This document shows, one piece after another, positions 1-10,644 of a DNA stretch of 64,000 nucleotides. The stretch spans positions 13,144,001 through 13,208,000 of the forward strand of contig NC_079883.1 of the NCBI RefSeq assembly GCF_029227915.1. The letters are read 5' to 3'. The stretch's first letter is position 1; every line of letters starts with the position of its first letter. The notes below the pieces were generated by a model. The model saw only the letters and a list, made by a program, of their open reading frames with translations. It searched no databases and was not told where the DNA came from. The translations under genes were made by a program, and so were the position numbers. This DNA is from Hydractinia symbiolongicarpus. Taxonomy: Eukaryota > Cnidaria > Hydrozoa > Anthoathecata > Hydractiniidae.

Positions 1-147
1 TTATTAAAAGATTTTTAAAAAAGATTTATTTCTAATTTTGTAGTGATTTTTCACTTAATTAAGAAATTTTTGCTGTAATAACTTTTTTTGCATTCTGGAA
101 AAAAAAATAATATTAATTAATTAATATTAATTAAAAAAAACACATAC

Positions 148-1861
148 TTTTTCAATTTCAGGAACAGTCCTTGAGCAATATATTAATTTGCTGAGAAGTT
201 GAGGTTTGTACTAAAAGAAAAATAGATTGATTGCAGACAGGGAATAAGAAGAACAAGTAATGAATAACAAACACAAAAACATAATTGAAACAAAGACTAA
301 TACAGGATTTCAATATGAGCAGAAAAAAAATTGAAACAGCAACATGAGCGTATTTGTTATTCTTTGACCAGTATGCGATCCCAAATTCTTATCCAAAAAA
401 AAAAGACAAACAGGTTAAAAATTAAAATTTTTTTGTAACAATATTATTGTTTCCAAAAAAGTTTGTTGATTTAAACTTTTAACATTAAAAATGATAATAA
501 TTACTTTAACTCATTTAAAGTATTCTCTGCAGAATTTTTATTTTGGTGCAACCATATCATAATTCTTTTTTTTTATTTTAGATGATTATCTCTCCCCCTT
601 TTTTTAAGAACCATGTTTTTTACACATGGTAAATTAAATGGTAGAATTTAGCTGTGATCTTGTTGTGACTTTTGATCTTGGTTTGTTGTCTAAATAGATG
701 AAAAAGCTATAATTTTTTGTAGCTTGTTTACCTGTTCCTTAAATTAATTTTGTAGCTTGTCTACCTGCTAGTCAAAATAAGAAAAAAACTAAAACAAATT
801 TTTAAGAGAGGTGAGCACAAAAACTATTGCTAAGGCTTTATAAGAGCAACAAATTTAATATCTCAAATGTATTTTCCACAATCTAGAGACAACAGATCTT
901 AAAATTATCCTCTATTTGTTAACTATGGTGCTGCCTCACAGAGAATGTATTTAAACAGACAGTATCAAAATCTCTGGATACATCACTAATAATAAAGCTG
1001 AAATTTCTTTTTTGTGCTCCAAAAAACACAGAAGTTAACTAGCTTCATAAAATATTTTTTACAATATCATATCTCTAACATATAATAATATATATTATTA
1101 TAAAAAATAATGTAATGTAAAATTATATAGCATTGCAAAGAATGTTTAATTTAACCAGTGAGAGAAAGAGAGAGAAAATACATTTTCTATGATTACTTAA
1201 TTTACGACAAGTGCTAATGGCGCAGGTGAAAGTTTTGAAAGCAGCTTGTGTTTTATTTAAAAGCTTTGCCCATTGCACTGTAAGGCAAAAAAACCAAACT
1301 CTAAAAAATTTATTCTGTGATATTCTTTCACTTCTTTTGTATTTTCCTCTGTCCTGTTCTTTTTGTACTTTTTCTCTTGTCCCATTTTTATTTTGAAATT
1401 GGGCACCCAATAGCAGGAACTGCTATGTTTTGACCTGTATTAGCGCCAGGGAAATAACAAAATATTCAAATTTGCCAAATAAAAACGAGATGATTTTTAA
1501 AAGAAACAAAGTTTGCCTCAATGTTAATAATCTTTTTCCGTTGCATTTTGTTCTAAAATTTCTAATACTACATGAAAATAAAAATATATACAAAACTAAC
1601 ACTTACTTTTAGATATGCTACAATCAACGAAAGCAGTGATACAGTTTTACCAGTGCCAGAGGGCATTTCCAAAAGGCAGTGACCCTGAAATTAAGAAAGC
1701 AAACTTAGGTTTGATAATTTCACAAAGAATGCTGTTTTTGACTGACTTCCACATACGATACCTTGGCATCCAGAGTGCGTTTCAACTCCAACATATATGA
1801 ATACTGTTCTGGATATATATAGTCATAGGGAAAAAGGACCAACAACCCATCGATATTCAAC
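148..1861 (-). CDS. ERCC2: TFIIH helicase XPD, N-terminal exons (partial, continues off left edge)
   Basis: Three minus-strand exons are visible: 1762-1861, 1607-1684 and 148-210. They encode the start of the XPD/Rad3 5'-3' DNA helicase, the TFIIH subunit that opens DNA in nucleotide-excision repair. The first exon reads [19 protein letters not shown], then a segment ending LKRTLDAK, the XPD N-terminus. The second carries the Walker A box [15 protein letters not shown]. The third gives [14 protein letters not shown], the motif Ia region. Phases join cleanly (100 nt as 1+33 codons, then 26 and 21 codons). For the third exon I chose the acceptor after a pyrimidine tract at 211-220, because it gives the same spacing as the family between the Walker A exon and KLIYC. 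The remaining roughly 90% of the protein lies left of position 1. The first exon starts with one base of a split codon, so the initiator Met is in an upstream exon. Family assignment is very secure. Confidence 0.93.
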
Positions 1862-2754
1862 CTTGAATAAACAATAATTGTAAAACAGTGTTTTCCTGAC
1901 AATCATGCTAATAATGATTGGAAGAATGTGCAAGGTCCAAAAAATTGCTATTTTCACCTGAGCTAAACTTTTTTAATTCTTCCTAGCACAACTCATACTT
2001 TTTCAAGTTAAACAGATGTAAAACCCTTGGTTATCTGACAATAACATTAGAACACAAATACATTCAGCAAGGTATATTATACCGATATTGTTACAGTAAC
2101 AATAAGCGATTTTTTTAAATTCAGAAAATTTTGAGAGAATTTAGGTCATGAGGTTCAGGTCATAAAGTTTGGGTCATGAGGTGTGATATTTTAAAATGCT
2201 TTTAATTCACCTAACATTTTTTTGATACATTAATGTAAATATTTCTAGAAACTTTTAAAGAAAAATAAAGTTTGAAAGTGTTTAATAGAAACAGATAAAA
2301 AATGACCCCTCTGTTACAAATGAGATCTCTTTTTCACAAAACTACTATTTTTCATGTTTGCTGCTTGCTTTTTTAGGACAGCAAAATATTAAACTGAAAA
2401 TTCATTTTAAATTTCTTCTTAATATATTTTACTTTTGGATATATTTAGTATTTAATCTTTTCACAATTTTTACCTATGACGCTTAGACTCATGAAATAAA
2501 AAAAACGTTTTTAGATCGAACATTTCTCTTCACACCCAAAACTAGCCTGAGGTTTAAAACTTGAAAAGTACTTTCTTAAAAAATTAACACTGCTAAAAAA
2601 GTTTTTTTATAGAAATCTAACACTTCGGCATAAATAATTCGTTACTATGGTAACAACTAGTAGCTAACATGTTTTTCCTATACACATGCCTAAAAGTTTC
2701 AAACATGAAGTTGTTATATCACACGGGGAAGCACAAATTATCAAAATATCAGAC

Positions 2755-2759
2755 CTCAT
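2755..2759 (-). other. ERCC2: Candidate initiator micro-exon of ERCC2 (ATG AG|gt)
   Basis: XPD proteins start Met-Lys/Arg-Leu, and the next exon supplies the last base of codon 2. The only place I found upstream on the minus strand with ATG, two fitting bases and a GT donor is here (ATGAG then gtctga). It would give Met-Arg-Leu-Asn. The donor is weak beyond the GT, and a start further upstream is possible. Confidence 0.35.
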
Positions 2760-3101
2760 TTTGCAAGGCTTTTTTCTTCTTCTGCTAAAATATTACTAAA
2801 ACCATTTAGTATTCATGATTATTCCAGGTACATATCTTTCTCCATTCCAACATCTGTTTTTTATAGTTCACAATATAGCTTTTTCTTATGCTAGATAAAA
2901 CTCAATTAATATTAAAGTAAACCTTATGCTTCCAACATCATAGTACAAATATAAAAACTAAATTAGATTTACTGCTGTGATGATATTTGTAACTAGTTTA
3001 CCAAAAAAACATGTGTTACAAACAAGAAGTAGACAGTCTAAAGGGTGTGGAGCATGTGAAATAAATGCTCCACAATGTGTTGAAATTAAATATTTTTTTA
3101 C

Positions 3102-3228
3102 ACAACTTTTTTGTTTTCCCTGTAGGCCATCCATATTTTGAAATTCGTTTATCAACAGGCACTGTATTTAAAATTTTACCAGTGATGTTGCCATACTTTT
3201 CTTGGATCAATTCTCCCATTTGCAGTGC
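3102..3228 (-). other. Candidate orphan coding exon
   Basis: On the minus strand a stretch behind a plausible acceptor (tttacccag) reads ALQMGELIQEKYGNITGKIL and continues to YGWPTGKTKKLC before a possible GT donor. The composition looks protein-like and unlike the surrounding AT-rich frames. I do not recognise the family and found no partner exons that join convincingly. It may be an exon of a small gene between ERCC2 and PNO1, or a decayed copy. Confidence 0.3.
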
Positions 3229-4182
3229 CTGGGTAAAGCTTGGTCATTAACAAGCAAGGCAATCAAGTCAAAAAACAATCAAGGACTAAACATTGTTTAT
3301 AGATATGAAATGATGATGAAAGAAATTTTAAATATAAATGGCCTCATCAATTTAACACTTATGGTTAAAAACACACATCAACAGAAACAGATCAAATTCA
3401 TCATTAAATCTTCCATTTTATACCCTATTTTAAGAGTAACTATTGCATATTTTGTTTACAGTTTTGTGTGCAATAAAATCTGAACCATATACAAAATTTA
3501 GATGAAACTTGATCCCTTTTATCCTCAATAATTATGCATTGCAAAAGTAAAAAAGAAATAGTAAATTACATCATTGTTAGACAATATGACTGAAAATGTA
3601 TTTTTTAACTTTAAACTGCTTCTTTCGTCCAAGCAAAATACCTTTAGCCAGAGTTGTTTCTACTTCAAATCACTAATCGCTAACAAGTTAATTTGACCTC
3701 TAGGATCAATCAAGTAGTGATTTCCTGCCTTGACTTCAGTTTAAATTTTTTGATATTCTTTTGTTTACTTGAGAACGAAATATGGAAATGAGATGCCTTT
3801 TATTGCAGTAGCATGCAAAATTTATCTATTTTATATTATTGCGAACTACAATATATTCCCCATTTTGCCACCAGTTGTTTTATAGGAACACCTGGTTTTC
3901 CAGGGGTCAGAAATACTGACACAGTTAGGATTGAAAGGATTAGGCATGTTTTTCGAGAGTGTGGTATACAAGGTGATGTATTAGGAATTTTTTAATGTAC
4001 CAGATCAGAAAGACCGCGTAGAATATTTGACATATGCTACCTGCTCCACAACAAAATGTTATTAAAAAAGAAATAAAATGAACTTTTATATTTTTAGCGT
4101 TCTATTTGAAATATGTATGATTACAAAAATAAACACTCAGACAAGTCCCGATTAATAAATAAAAGACATGGTTATGTAAACA

Positions 4183-7100
4183 TTAAAATCTTTCTGCAGA
4201 ACGAGCTGCCACTGCACGCATATTTCCATACACTTTAGATGGAGGGCTTCCTATAAAAACAAATGAAAAAGTCTGTTATTGCAGTAATGTACGATGATAA
4301 ACAAACTAATAATAAGTCAAAGTCATAAAAATAGACACATAACACAGCTGAACTTTCTTTTTCTCTTTTTGAAAGCATGCGATAAACATATAGTCAACCC
4401 ACTATTTGCTTTAGGCAGGCTGCATCATATTAGGTGCGCCATCGCGGACGCACCTTGGCACACTCCTAAAATGTGTTAGACGAGTGAAAAATAACTCGTC
4501 TAAAATAGCAATTCATTTCTTAGATGTGTGAACAATCACGCTCCTAAATAAAACTGTAGTGAGTAATAACTCTTGGAAATCACATCTTTTAGGAGCGTAA
4601 CGTACCACACGCCTGTATTTTTTATATGATGCAGCCTGGTTAGGCATATACTGATATTTTTTTAAAAATATGCACCAGCAAGTATAGCAGCATTAAAAAT
4701 ATTGTTTATATTCAATAGAACTCAAAGCTTTTTTCTTACCTAATATAAGGTTACATATTGCAGTTCTAGCTATTTTGATATTTTGAAATGACCCCAAGAT
4801 GTGTATTTTTCTATGAGAAATGAGTCAATAATATAAAATTACAGAAACTTAGAAAGATTTTAATATAATTGTGAACATGTGCAAAAAACTGATTAAATAA
4901 TTATAATGGAGAACTTGTTACATTTTTACTAAGAGAAAGTTTCTCCCTTTGAATAACAACACTCCTCTTTACTTCCTTTATTTTATACTAGTCGATAAAG
5001 CACGTGGAGAAATCCACTTGAAATTGTGATGATGTCAGGAATTACCCATTGATAAAAAATAGTGAAAATCCAATATAATTCTTAATGGTGAAATAGAATT
5101 AAAAATAACCAGTGAAAAATTTATAAAAAGTACTTACATGTCAGCCAGTACTATTCGAGTTTTCGTTACATTTTCTATAGTAAATTTTGTTTTTCCACCT
5201 TTTCCAGCAACTCTTCCAATTGCTCGTGATAAGTGATCACCCTTTAACGGTTTTACTAAGAAAAAAAAAATGTATCTCTTTATAGTATGTCCAAAGCATT
5301 GTTTGTAGACTAAATATCCACTTGGCTTACCATCATTTATTTCAAAACTTTCGACATATAAGTCATCCAAACGAAGCAGGGCTAAAGCATCCTAGAAAGT
5401 AACTCTTTGACTTAAAAAAGTAACACCAAGCTTTTACCACACTTAAACCATTACTTGTGCCTATACTATATCAAAATAAAACTGGGGAAAATTTCTAAAA
5501 AAATATTTTAGCATACATCAACTTCAAATCCCAACGTAAAAGCTTTCACAAAGTCTTCTGCTTTTTGAATAGCTCCTTGATCAGTTGTGTCTTTACAAGT
5601 CTAGACAAATATTATCAAGATGTTAATGCCAGCCATAATACAACTATTGCCTTATGGAACACAATATCATATTACTGTGGAAAGTTTATCATTTCTTGAA
5701 CATTTTAGGTTAGTAGGCGACGTTTCGGGAGATCCTTCTCCCATCATCGGGCAAAATTTTCAGTTTCAGTGTATTGAAACCAACACACACGGACCAGTAC
5801 CTTAACCTTGATTCAAACCATCAGAAATCTTCCAAATAAAGTGTCATATCTTCATTACTGAATCGTGCCAACAGCGTGGTCAGTGACAAACATGATAGGA
5901 AAGAAGAAATTCGACGTGTATATAAGAAATGCATTAATCGCAAATGGATACAGTCATAAAGTCATCACACAAGTAGAAAATAAAATGAAGAGAAAATGCA
6001 ACAGAGACAACAAGGAAACATCAAAGGAATTTATCGCATCAGCATTCCTACCCTTCGTACAAGGTACCAGCAAGATCCTTCGTCGAGTTTTAAGGCAACA
6101 CAAGATCAAATGCATTCGTAACTCTAAAGACACCCTCAGAAGCACTTTGTCTAAACCAAAAGACAAAATAAACCTGGAAGAATAAAGCAATGTTGTTTAC
6201 AATCCTGTGTAAAGATTGGGATGCAGTGTATATAGGTGAAACAAAAAGAAAGTTTAAGCAACGAGTACAAGAACATATGCGCGCAGTGAGAAACAGAGAT
6301 GTGAAGAAAAACGAAATTGTGGACCACAGCTGGAGCAGAAGTCATCAGTTTAAATGGGATAAGAAGAAAATCATTGACAGATAATGCAGAACAACGGCCA
6401 GGAAGATTAAAGAAACCATCAACAGTGTAGAACGTAACAAACATATAAACAGCATCTTGTATCAACTTCCTGAGATTTGGCTACCAGCCCTACGGAAGAA
6501 GTAGTTACCTACATCTAGGTCTGAAAATGTTAATTACCATAATTAACTGTAATTATCAGCTTGTTTCTGATTGGTTAATTTTTATGAATTTTGATCCTCT
6601 GCAATTATATAAATTACATGCTCAACATCATTTTACTTTGCCCGATGATGGGAGAAGGATCTCCCGAAATGTCACCAACTAAACTAAGATGTTCAAGAAA
6701 TGATAAACTTTCCACAGTAATATGAATACTGAACAGACAAACCGAAATAATATCTTCAATAACAATATCATATGTTAAGAATTTGTTTGAAACAGAAAAC
6801 TATTAAATAACATTCGTATCTTTTTCTACTTTACGCTAAAATACAAGCTTTGTGCACCACAAATAATATTGAACACAAACCCTGATTTCAACAGTTCTTT
6901 TGGACAGGTTGAAACGAATCTGTAGATGCAGATGCTCAACAACAGGGGTAAATATTTTCATCCAGTTTTCTTTTAAAGGAGTGTAACGATGAGGAGGAAC
7001 TGGCACTTTTCGGAACTCTGATTTGTCACCCTGAAGGTAGAAGTGTAAAGAATTCTATCTTGTTAAACAGTTGTAAAGATATTGGGGTTCAAAGGTTTTT

Positions 7101-8314
7101 TCGATGATGTCATCAACCTTTCCATTCCGAAACGGAATCAGGGACCTAGGTTTAAGAAACTTACCCAAATTATTAACTAGGTGGTCCCTAGTTACCCGTG
7201 CTGTAAAAAATGACTGACGTCACCATCTCGTTTTCAAGTTAATTGGCCTCAAAGTTTTAAGTGCACTGTAATGGCTTCATTAATTTAATATAAGATATTG
7301 ACGTTAAAGTAATGCTATTGACATTGCGCCATAACGTCAGAAATTTTAACATTTCAGACATACCTTTTTCAGCGACATTGAAGGAAAATGAAGATATCCA
7401 CTTGCCTTTTACAAACACACAGACACATACACAGACACACTTTCTGTATTTTTATTATATTAAATAAACAAAAAAATTAAAATAAGCAAAAACATTTTCA
7501 GCTATACCATCATCAGTTGCTTAAAATATTTTGTTATATAAGAGTAATTTTTACTTCTGTCTTTCATATTAAATTATAGCTAGCTACCTAGAAAAAAAAT
7601 TTTATGTTTATATTACCTTCTTGCTATACATTTTTATTTGCTTTTATATGCAATAAATAATTTTGTAAAAAAACAGAAGATTTGAGAAATAATGAATATA
7701 CTGAATGTGCCTGAACCACTACAGTAACCTTAAAAAGACCAGGAAACACAATTATATGCCCCTGTAAAAGAATTCACTTTTGCAAAACAGAAAAACCCAG
7801 GGAAAACTTCAGTTGATCATCAAATTGACACATTTTGTACATGAAGAAGACATATATCTTAAATGGTGCCCTAGGAAACATCGCAAAAGAGAATTGGAAC
7901 AGGTCATATCATTGTTTATAGTTTGAAAAAACTGCTTATTTAGAGTTTTTGCCTCTTGGTGTTCAAACGATTAACTCACAGACTCAATTAAGCTGCACGC
8001 TTAAGCCACTGGTGTTAACTAAGCATACTGGCTAGCTATCTAGTCTAGCTATCTAGCCTAGCTGACAGAGCTAGTTGTATTTTAAAGCTTTACTTACAAA
8101 CAAAAAACAATACAATGCACACAAAAAGGCGACTTACGGGAGCATCTACTGCTACTGGTGGAAAATTAGGTTTCTTGGGCGAATCATCTGTATCCATAGC
8201 ATCAGTTTTTTCTTTTTTCCTTTTACGAGTAACAGTTACTTCTAAAGGAGCTTCGGCTGCTCCAGTATCTCGTTTGTCATTTTCAATGTTTACATCCATG
8301 TCTTTGTCAGCCAT
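4183..8314 (-). CDS. PNO1: RNA-binding protein PNO1 (40S ribosome assembly factor)
   Basis: Complete gene in seven exons on the minus strand: 8138-8314, 6881-7030, 5517-5600, 5331-5391, 5138-5255, 4740-4810 and 4183-4250. The spliced CDS is 729 nt (242 aa), close to the 252 aa of human PNO1. PNO1 (yeast Pno1/Dim2) is a nucleolar KH protein that binds pre-18S rRNA near its 3' end and recruits the dimethyltransferase. The start is Lys-rich (MADKDMDVN... with KRKKEK near residue 30). The family block [18 protein letters not shown] follows in exon 2. The second KH region has [18 protein letters not shown], then [12 protein letters not shown] (about residues 176-187). The C-terminus is [20 protein letters not shown] before RF and the stop. 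Every junction is GT-AG and keeps frame. Introns carry a short TIR element, a Penelope remnant and a dispersed repeat. It is divergent from the 620-codon gene. Confidence 0.96.
4411..4646. mobile_element. Short TIR element (MITE) in the last PNO1 intron
   Basis: The 15-bp inverted ends CAGGCTGCATCATAT (4416-4430) and its exact complement (4624-4638) bound about 220 bp with no coding capacity. The direct repeat TTAGGCA flanks both sides (4411-4417 and 4640-4646) and looks like a target-site duplication. The interior has further small palindromes (for example GACGAG...CTCGTC near 4480-4500). Superfamily not assigned. Confidence 0.7.
5865..6384 (+). pseudogene. Penelope-like GIY-YIG endonuclease fragment (broken)
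   Basis: Two plus-strand open stretches form one decayed reading. The first, 5865-6185, includes [16 protein letters not shown] and ends KDKINLEE before a stop. The second, 6190-6384 in a shifted frame, gives [19 protein letters not shown] and then EHMRAVRN. Linker phrases like PFVQG...SKILRR and PLEE followed by VYIGET with a downstream Arg and an EH pair are typical of the Penelope GIY-YIG nuclease. The stop and frame change at about 6184-6190 inactivate it. The reverse transcriptase is missing upstream. Confidence 0.8.
6641..6676 (+). ncRNA. Hammerhead-ribozyme-like motif in the right PLE terminal repeat
   Basis: The plus strand reads cccGATGAt, a 6-bp stem GGGAGA/TCTCCC closed by AGGA, then GAAA and tGTC. 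This is the order of a hammerhead core (CUGAUGA, stem II, GAAA, cleavage-site UC). The inverted left copy (5716-5751) carries the same on the minus strand with GAAAcGTC. Hammerheads are known in Penelope-like terminal repeats. The first core position reads CCGATGA rather than CTGATGA, so this copy may be weakened. Confidence 0.55.
7080..7370 (+). repeat. Dispersed repeat, copy 1 (PNO1 intron 1)
   Basis: About 290 bp matching 60370-60655 in the same orientation. Shared blocks include gatgtcatcaacct, ttacccaaatt, cctagttaccc, gcctcaaagttt, gtaatggcttcat and aacattt...agacatacctt. Gaps and substitutions put them at roughly three-quarters identity by eye. No coding frame is seen. Confidence 0.75.
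7414..7441. repeat. AC/AG-rich microsatellite
   Basis: An imperfect run of acac and agac units (acacacagacacatacacag). It sits in PNO1 intron 1. Confidence 0.7.
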
Positions 8315-8781
8315 TTTGAAAAGAATTGCTCATGTGCTTGTGAGTAGGATATTGCGCGCTTCTCCAGGGGGTCATAACAAAAAATATCAAGTTATGATAT
8401 ACGAAATGTTTTTCCTCTGTATCTTATTTATATTTAATCTTACAAATGGAATTATTAACCTCCAGCTAGAGGCTAGAGTATCTGCTCTTTTAAAAATTGT
8501 AAAATATTTGTGAAGTTAATTAATTTGCAGGAGAGGGGTGGATGGTGGTGCTGTCGCAAGCAAATTCTATTGTGGCCATTTTTAAAATCTCGTATTTAGA
8601 ACGAAGTAAGCGCCATTATCCTTCTAATCAAAACGCTAGTACCAGTTAATTTAAACTGCTAAACAATTATGCTACCGAGGTAAGAAAGAAATAAAACGTT
8701 GATATTTTTAAAACGGGAAATTTTGGAAGTGTTAATCAACCAGCTAAAGAAGATATTACGCTTTGTATTTTAGATCAGAAA
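8315..8781. promoter_or_regulatory. Divergent promoter region between PNO1 and the 620-codon gene
   Basis: The two start codons face away from each other across 467 bp, so one region probably drives both genes. No clear TATA box is seen. A TTTTAG acceptor-like site just 5' of the plus-strand ATG (8770-8775) leaves open a short 5' UTR intron or a leader-splicing site. Confidence 0.5.
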
Positions 8782-10644
8782 ATGCCAAAGAATGAAAATG
8801 AACATGTGGAATTATTGTTTTGTTTAAAGCCGGTTTACAATTTTGTTGATTTTCAAATACAGTGTATGGAATCATCAAAAAAAAATTTAGAGGACACAAA
8901 TTTATTAAGTGACCTCTCTGATATATCAAAAGAGCATCATGTGTTTGTTCAACCATACAGTATTAAACCAAAGAAACACAAACGAACACCCATAAACAAT
9001 AATATAATTAAAAAAAGAAACTATTTAAAGAAATGCATAACAAAAAAAGTAGGCATTCAAAATCAAAAGTGTGATTCATTTTCTGATAGTCATCTATTGT
9101 GCTCTAATTTCGAAAAGCCGCCTGCAAGCCCTTCATTAAGCATAGACTCTGCTATTGACTTATCACATGATATGTTTGTTGATGTTTCTGAACAAGGAAA
9201 CTTAAGACCAACATTTGACTTTTCAGATGCAGAGCAAGTTGATACTTTTAGTGACTATAGTGATTTGTGTGCCCAAGATGAAACAGGAACGGGTGATGAC
9301 AGTGGTAATGTTATTGATGAATTTAAAAAGTTAAAAAACCAATGTCATAAATTTTATCATAAAGCATGTGCTATGAAAGGTGTAAACATAAATAAGGAGC
9401 ATCGCAAAGATTTACAGGGCGCAAAAAATGTAAAAATAACAAATACTCAGAAAGATTTAGAGAATAATGAACATCCACTGACTGTGATATCAGTCCCAAA
9501 AATTTCTGGCTTCAAAGAATTGCAAGAATGTAAATTGTGTAAAATATCGTTGCAATGTATTCTGAAAGTGTCTAGCATACCAATAATTGTGAGAAAAGCT
9601 TATCCAAGTTGTCAGGTTGTTTTAAAAGATGTTTTGAAAGGAAATGGCAGAAGTAAAAAAATACTTTGTTGTGGGAATAAAATAAAATTGATGGAAGAAA
9701 AAAGCCCTGATACTTTAAAACTGACCACAAAAAAGTTTGAAGAATCAAAAGTGTTGGTTAAAGATTATAGTTTGAACAAAATATCCGAAGGTCAATGTAT
9801 AAAACAACATTCTTCACCTGTAACAAAATCTAATGTGGAACAAGAAAAGATTTTTAATGACATTGTTGAAGAATTTGTTGAGAAACAGAGTATAGAATAT
9901 AGGAGACCATTGAATATTTTGAATCCTGTGTCAAGAGATATATTTCCTGTGTCTGTCCATCATGGTATGGCTATAAGAACAACTAGAATGATAGTTCATG
10001 ATGAAGATGAAACAATGCCTCATATATTTTTAAAATCAACTGAAGAAATGGATAAAAAAAATATAGAACCACATGAAATATCCATAAATACTAAGGAAAT
10101 GGAAATTGATAAATCAAAGAATTTACTTAGTGATAGCATAGACAGTACTCATAGTAAAGAAATTTCTACTGAAAATAACTTTCTTGGATCTTTACCTCAA
10201 AATAAAAAAATACCTAACTACACACCTAATAATTTTGTCATTGGTCTTTTGCATTCAACAAGTGTGGGATTGCTAAATAAATATAAAATGGACAGTGTTT
10301 CTGAAGAATTTTTAGGAAGTGCTGAAAACATGGACAATACTGTTGGAGTGAACCCAAACAAGAGTTCCCTAATTTCCACATTGTTTGTGGCTGAAAGAAG
10401 CAAAAGTTTTCATGGAAATACAAGGGAATCTAAGAATCAAAGATTTGCAAATTCTGGTCTTAAACTTTCAAAGTCATGTAAGAGACGATGTGATAGTTTT
10501 GCGACTGAAACTGACGATGGTTCATCTTCTGATTGGAATTCCAGACCAGAGTTTGCAAATAATAGTAATAGTGCAAAAACAGGATTAAATGTTTCTAAAA
10601 GATTTCGATATGCAAGCACTAATATGTTTGGCAAACTAATATAG
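8782..10644 (+). CDS. Uncharacterised 620-aa protein, single exon
   Basis: An intact 620-codon frame, by far the longest in the window, starts at an ATG preceded by tcagaaa and ends in TAG. I do not recognise the family. It is hydrophilic, rich in Ser, Lys and Asn, with no signal peptide or membrane segment. A basic patch, KPKKHKRTPINNNIIKKRN, at about residues 62-80 resembles a nuclear localisation signal. A second lies near 564-572 (KSCKRRCDS). A Cys cluster CKLCKISLQC lies near residue 250. The segment PLNILNPVSRDIFPVSVHH near residue 376 is the least low-complexity part and the best query for a search. The rest looks disordered. The length of the open frame in AT-rich DNA and the divergent arrangement with PNO1 support a real gene. 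Nuclear location is inference only. Confidence 0.8.
   Translation: MPKNENEHVELLFCLKPVYNFVDFQIQCMESSKKNLEDTNLLSDLSDISKEHHVFVQPYSIKPKKHKRTPINNNIIKKRNYLKKCITKKVGIQNQKCDSFSDSHLLCSNFEKPPASPSLSIDSAIDLSHDMFVDVSEQGNLRPTFDFSDAEQVDTFSDYSDLCAQDETGTGDDSGNVIDEFKKLKNQCHKFYHKACAMKGVNINKEHRKDLQGAKNVKITNTQKDLENNEHPLTVISVPKISGFKELQECKLCKISLQCILKVSSIPIIVRKAYPSCQVVLKDVLKGNGRSKKILCCGNKIKLMEEKSPDTLKLTTKKFEESKVLVKDYSLNKISEGQCIKQHSSPVTKSNVEQEKIFNDIVEEFVEKQSIEYRRPLNILNPVSRDIFPVSVHHGMAIRTTRMIVHDEDETMPHIFLKSTEEMDKKNIEPHEISINTKEMEIDKSKNLLSDSIDSTHSKEISTENNFLGSLPQNKKIPNYTPNNFVIGLLHSTSVGLLNKYKMDSVSEEFLGSAENMDNTVGVNPNKSSLISTLFVAERSKSFHGNTRESKNQRFANSGLKLSKSCKRRCDSFATETDDGSSSDWNSRPEFANNSNSAKTGLNVSKRFRYASTNMFGKLI

Larger units (their letters stand above)
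1862..4182. other. Spacer between ERCC2 and PNO1
   Basis: This holds the first ERCC2 intron, the ERCC2 promoter region and the downstream flank of PNO1. It is AT-rich with no long open frame. Apart from the candidate ERCC2 start and one candidate orphan exon, listed separately, I see nothing that can be supported. Confidence 0.5.
5668..6724 (+). mobile_element. Penelope-like retroelement remnant with inverted terminal repeats
   Basis: About 1.06 kb inside PNO1 intron 2. Its ends, 5668-5754 and 6638-6724, are near-perfect inverted copies of each other (about 87 bp with a handful of mismatches). Between them, on the plus strand, lies the C-terminal part of a Penelope-type polyprotein ending in a GIY-YIG endonuclease. 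Penelope-like elements are known for reverse transcriptase plus GIY-YIG and for terminal repeats in direct or inverted order. No RT core is present, so this is a truncated, dead copy. It sits antisense to PNO1. Confidence 0.82.

Noticed and set aside
5954-6465. Minus-strand open frames of 78 and 104 codons across the Penelope remnant
   Set aside because: They are antisense shadows of the GIY-YIG fragment and have no protein-like motifs.
8115-8513. 132-codon plus-strand frame over PNO1 exon 1
   Set aside because: Antisense of the Lys/Asp-rich PNO1 N-terminus, which reads as Ser/Leu-rich noise on the other strand.
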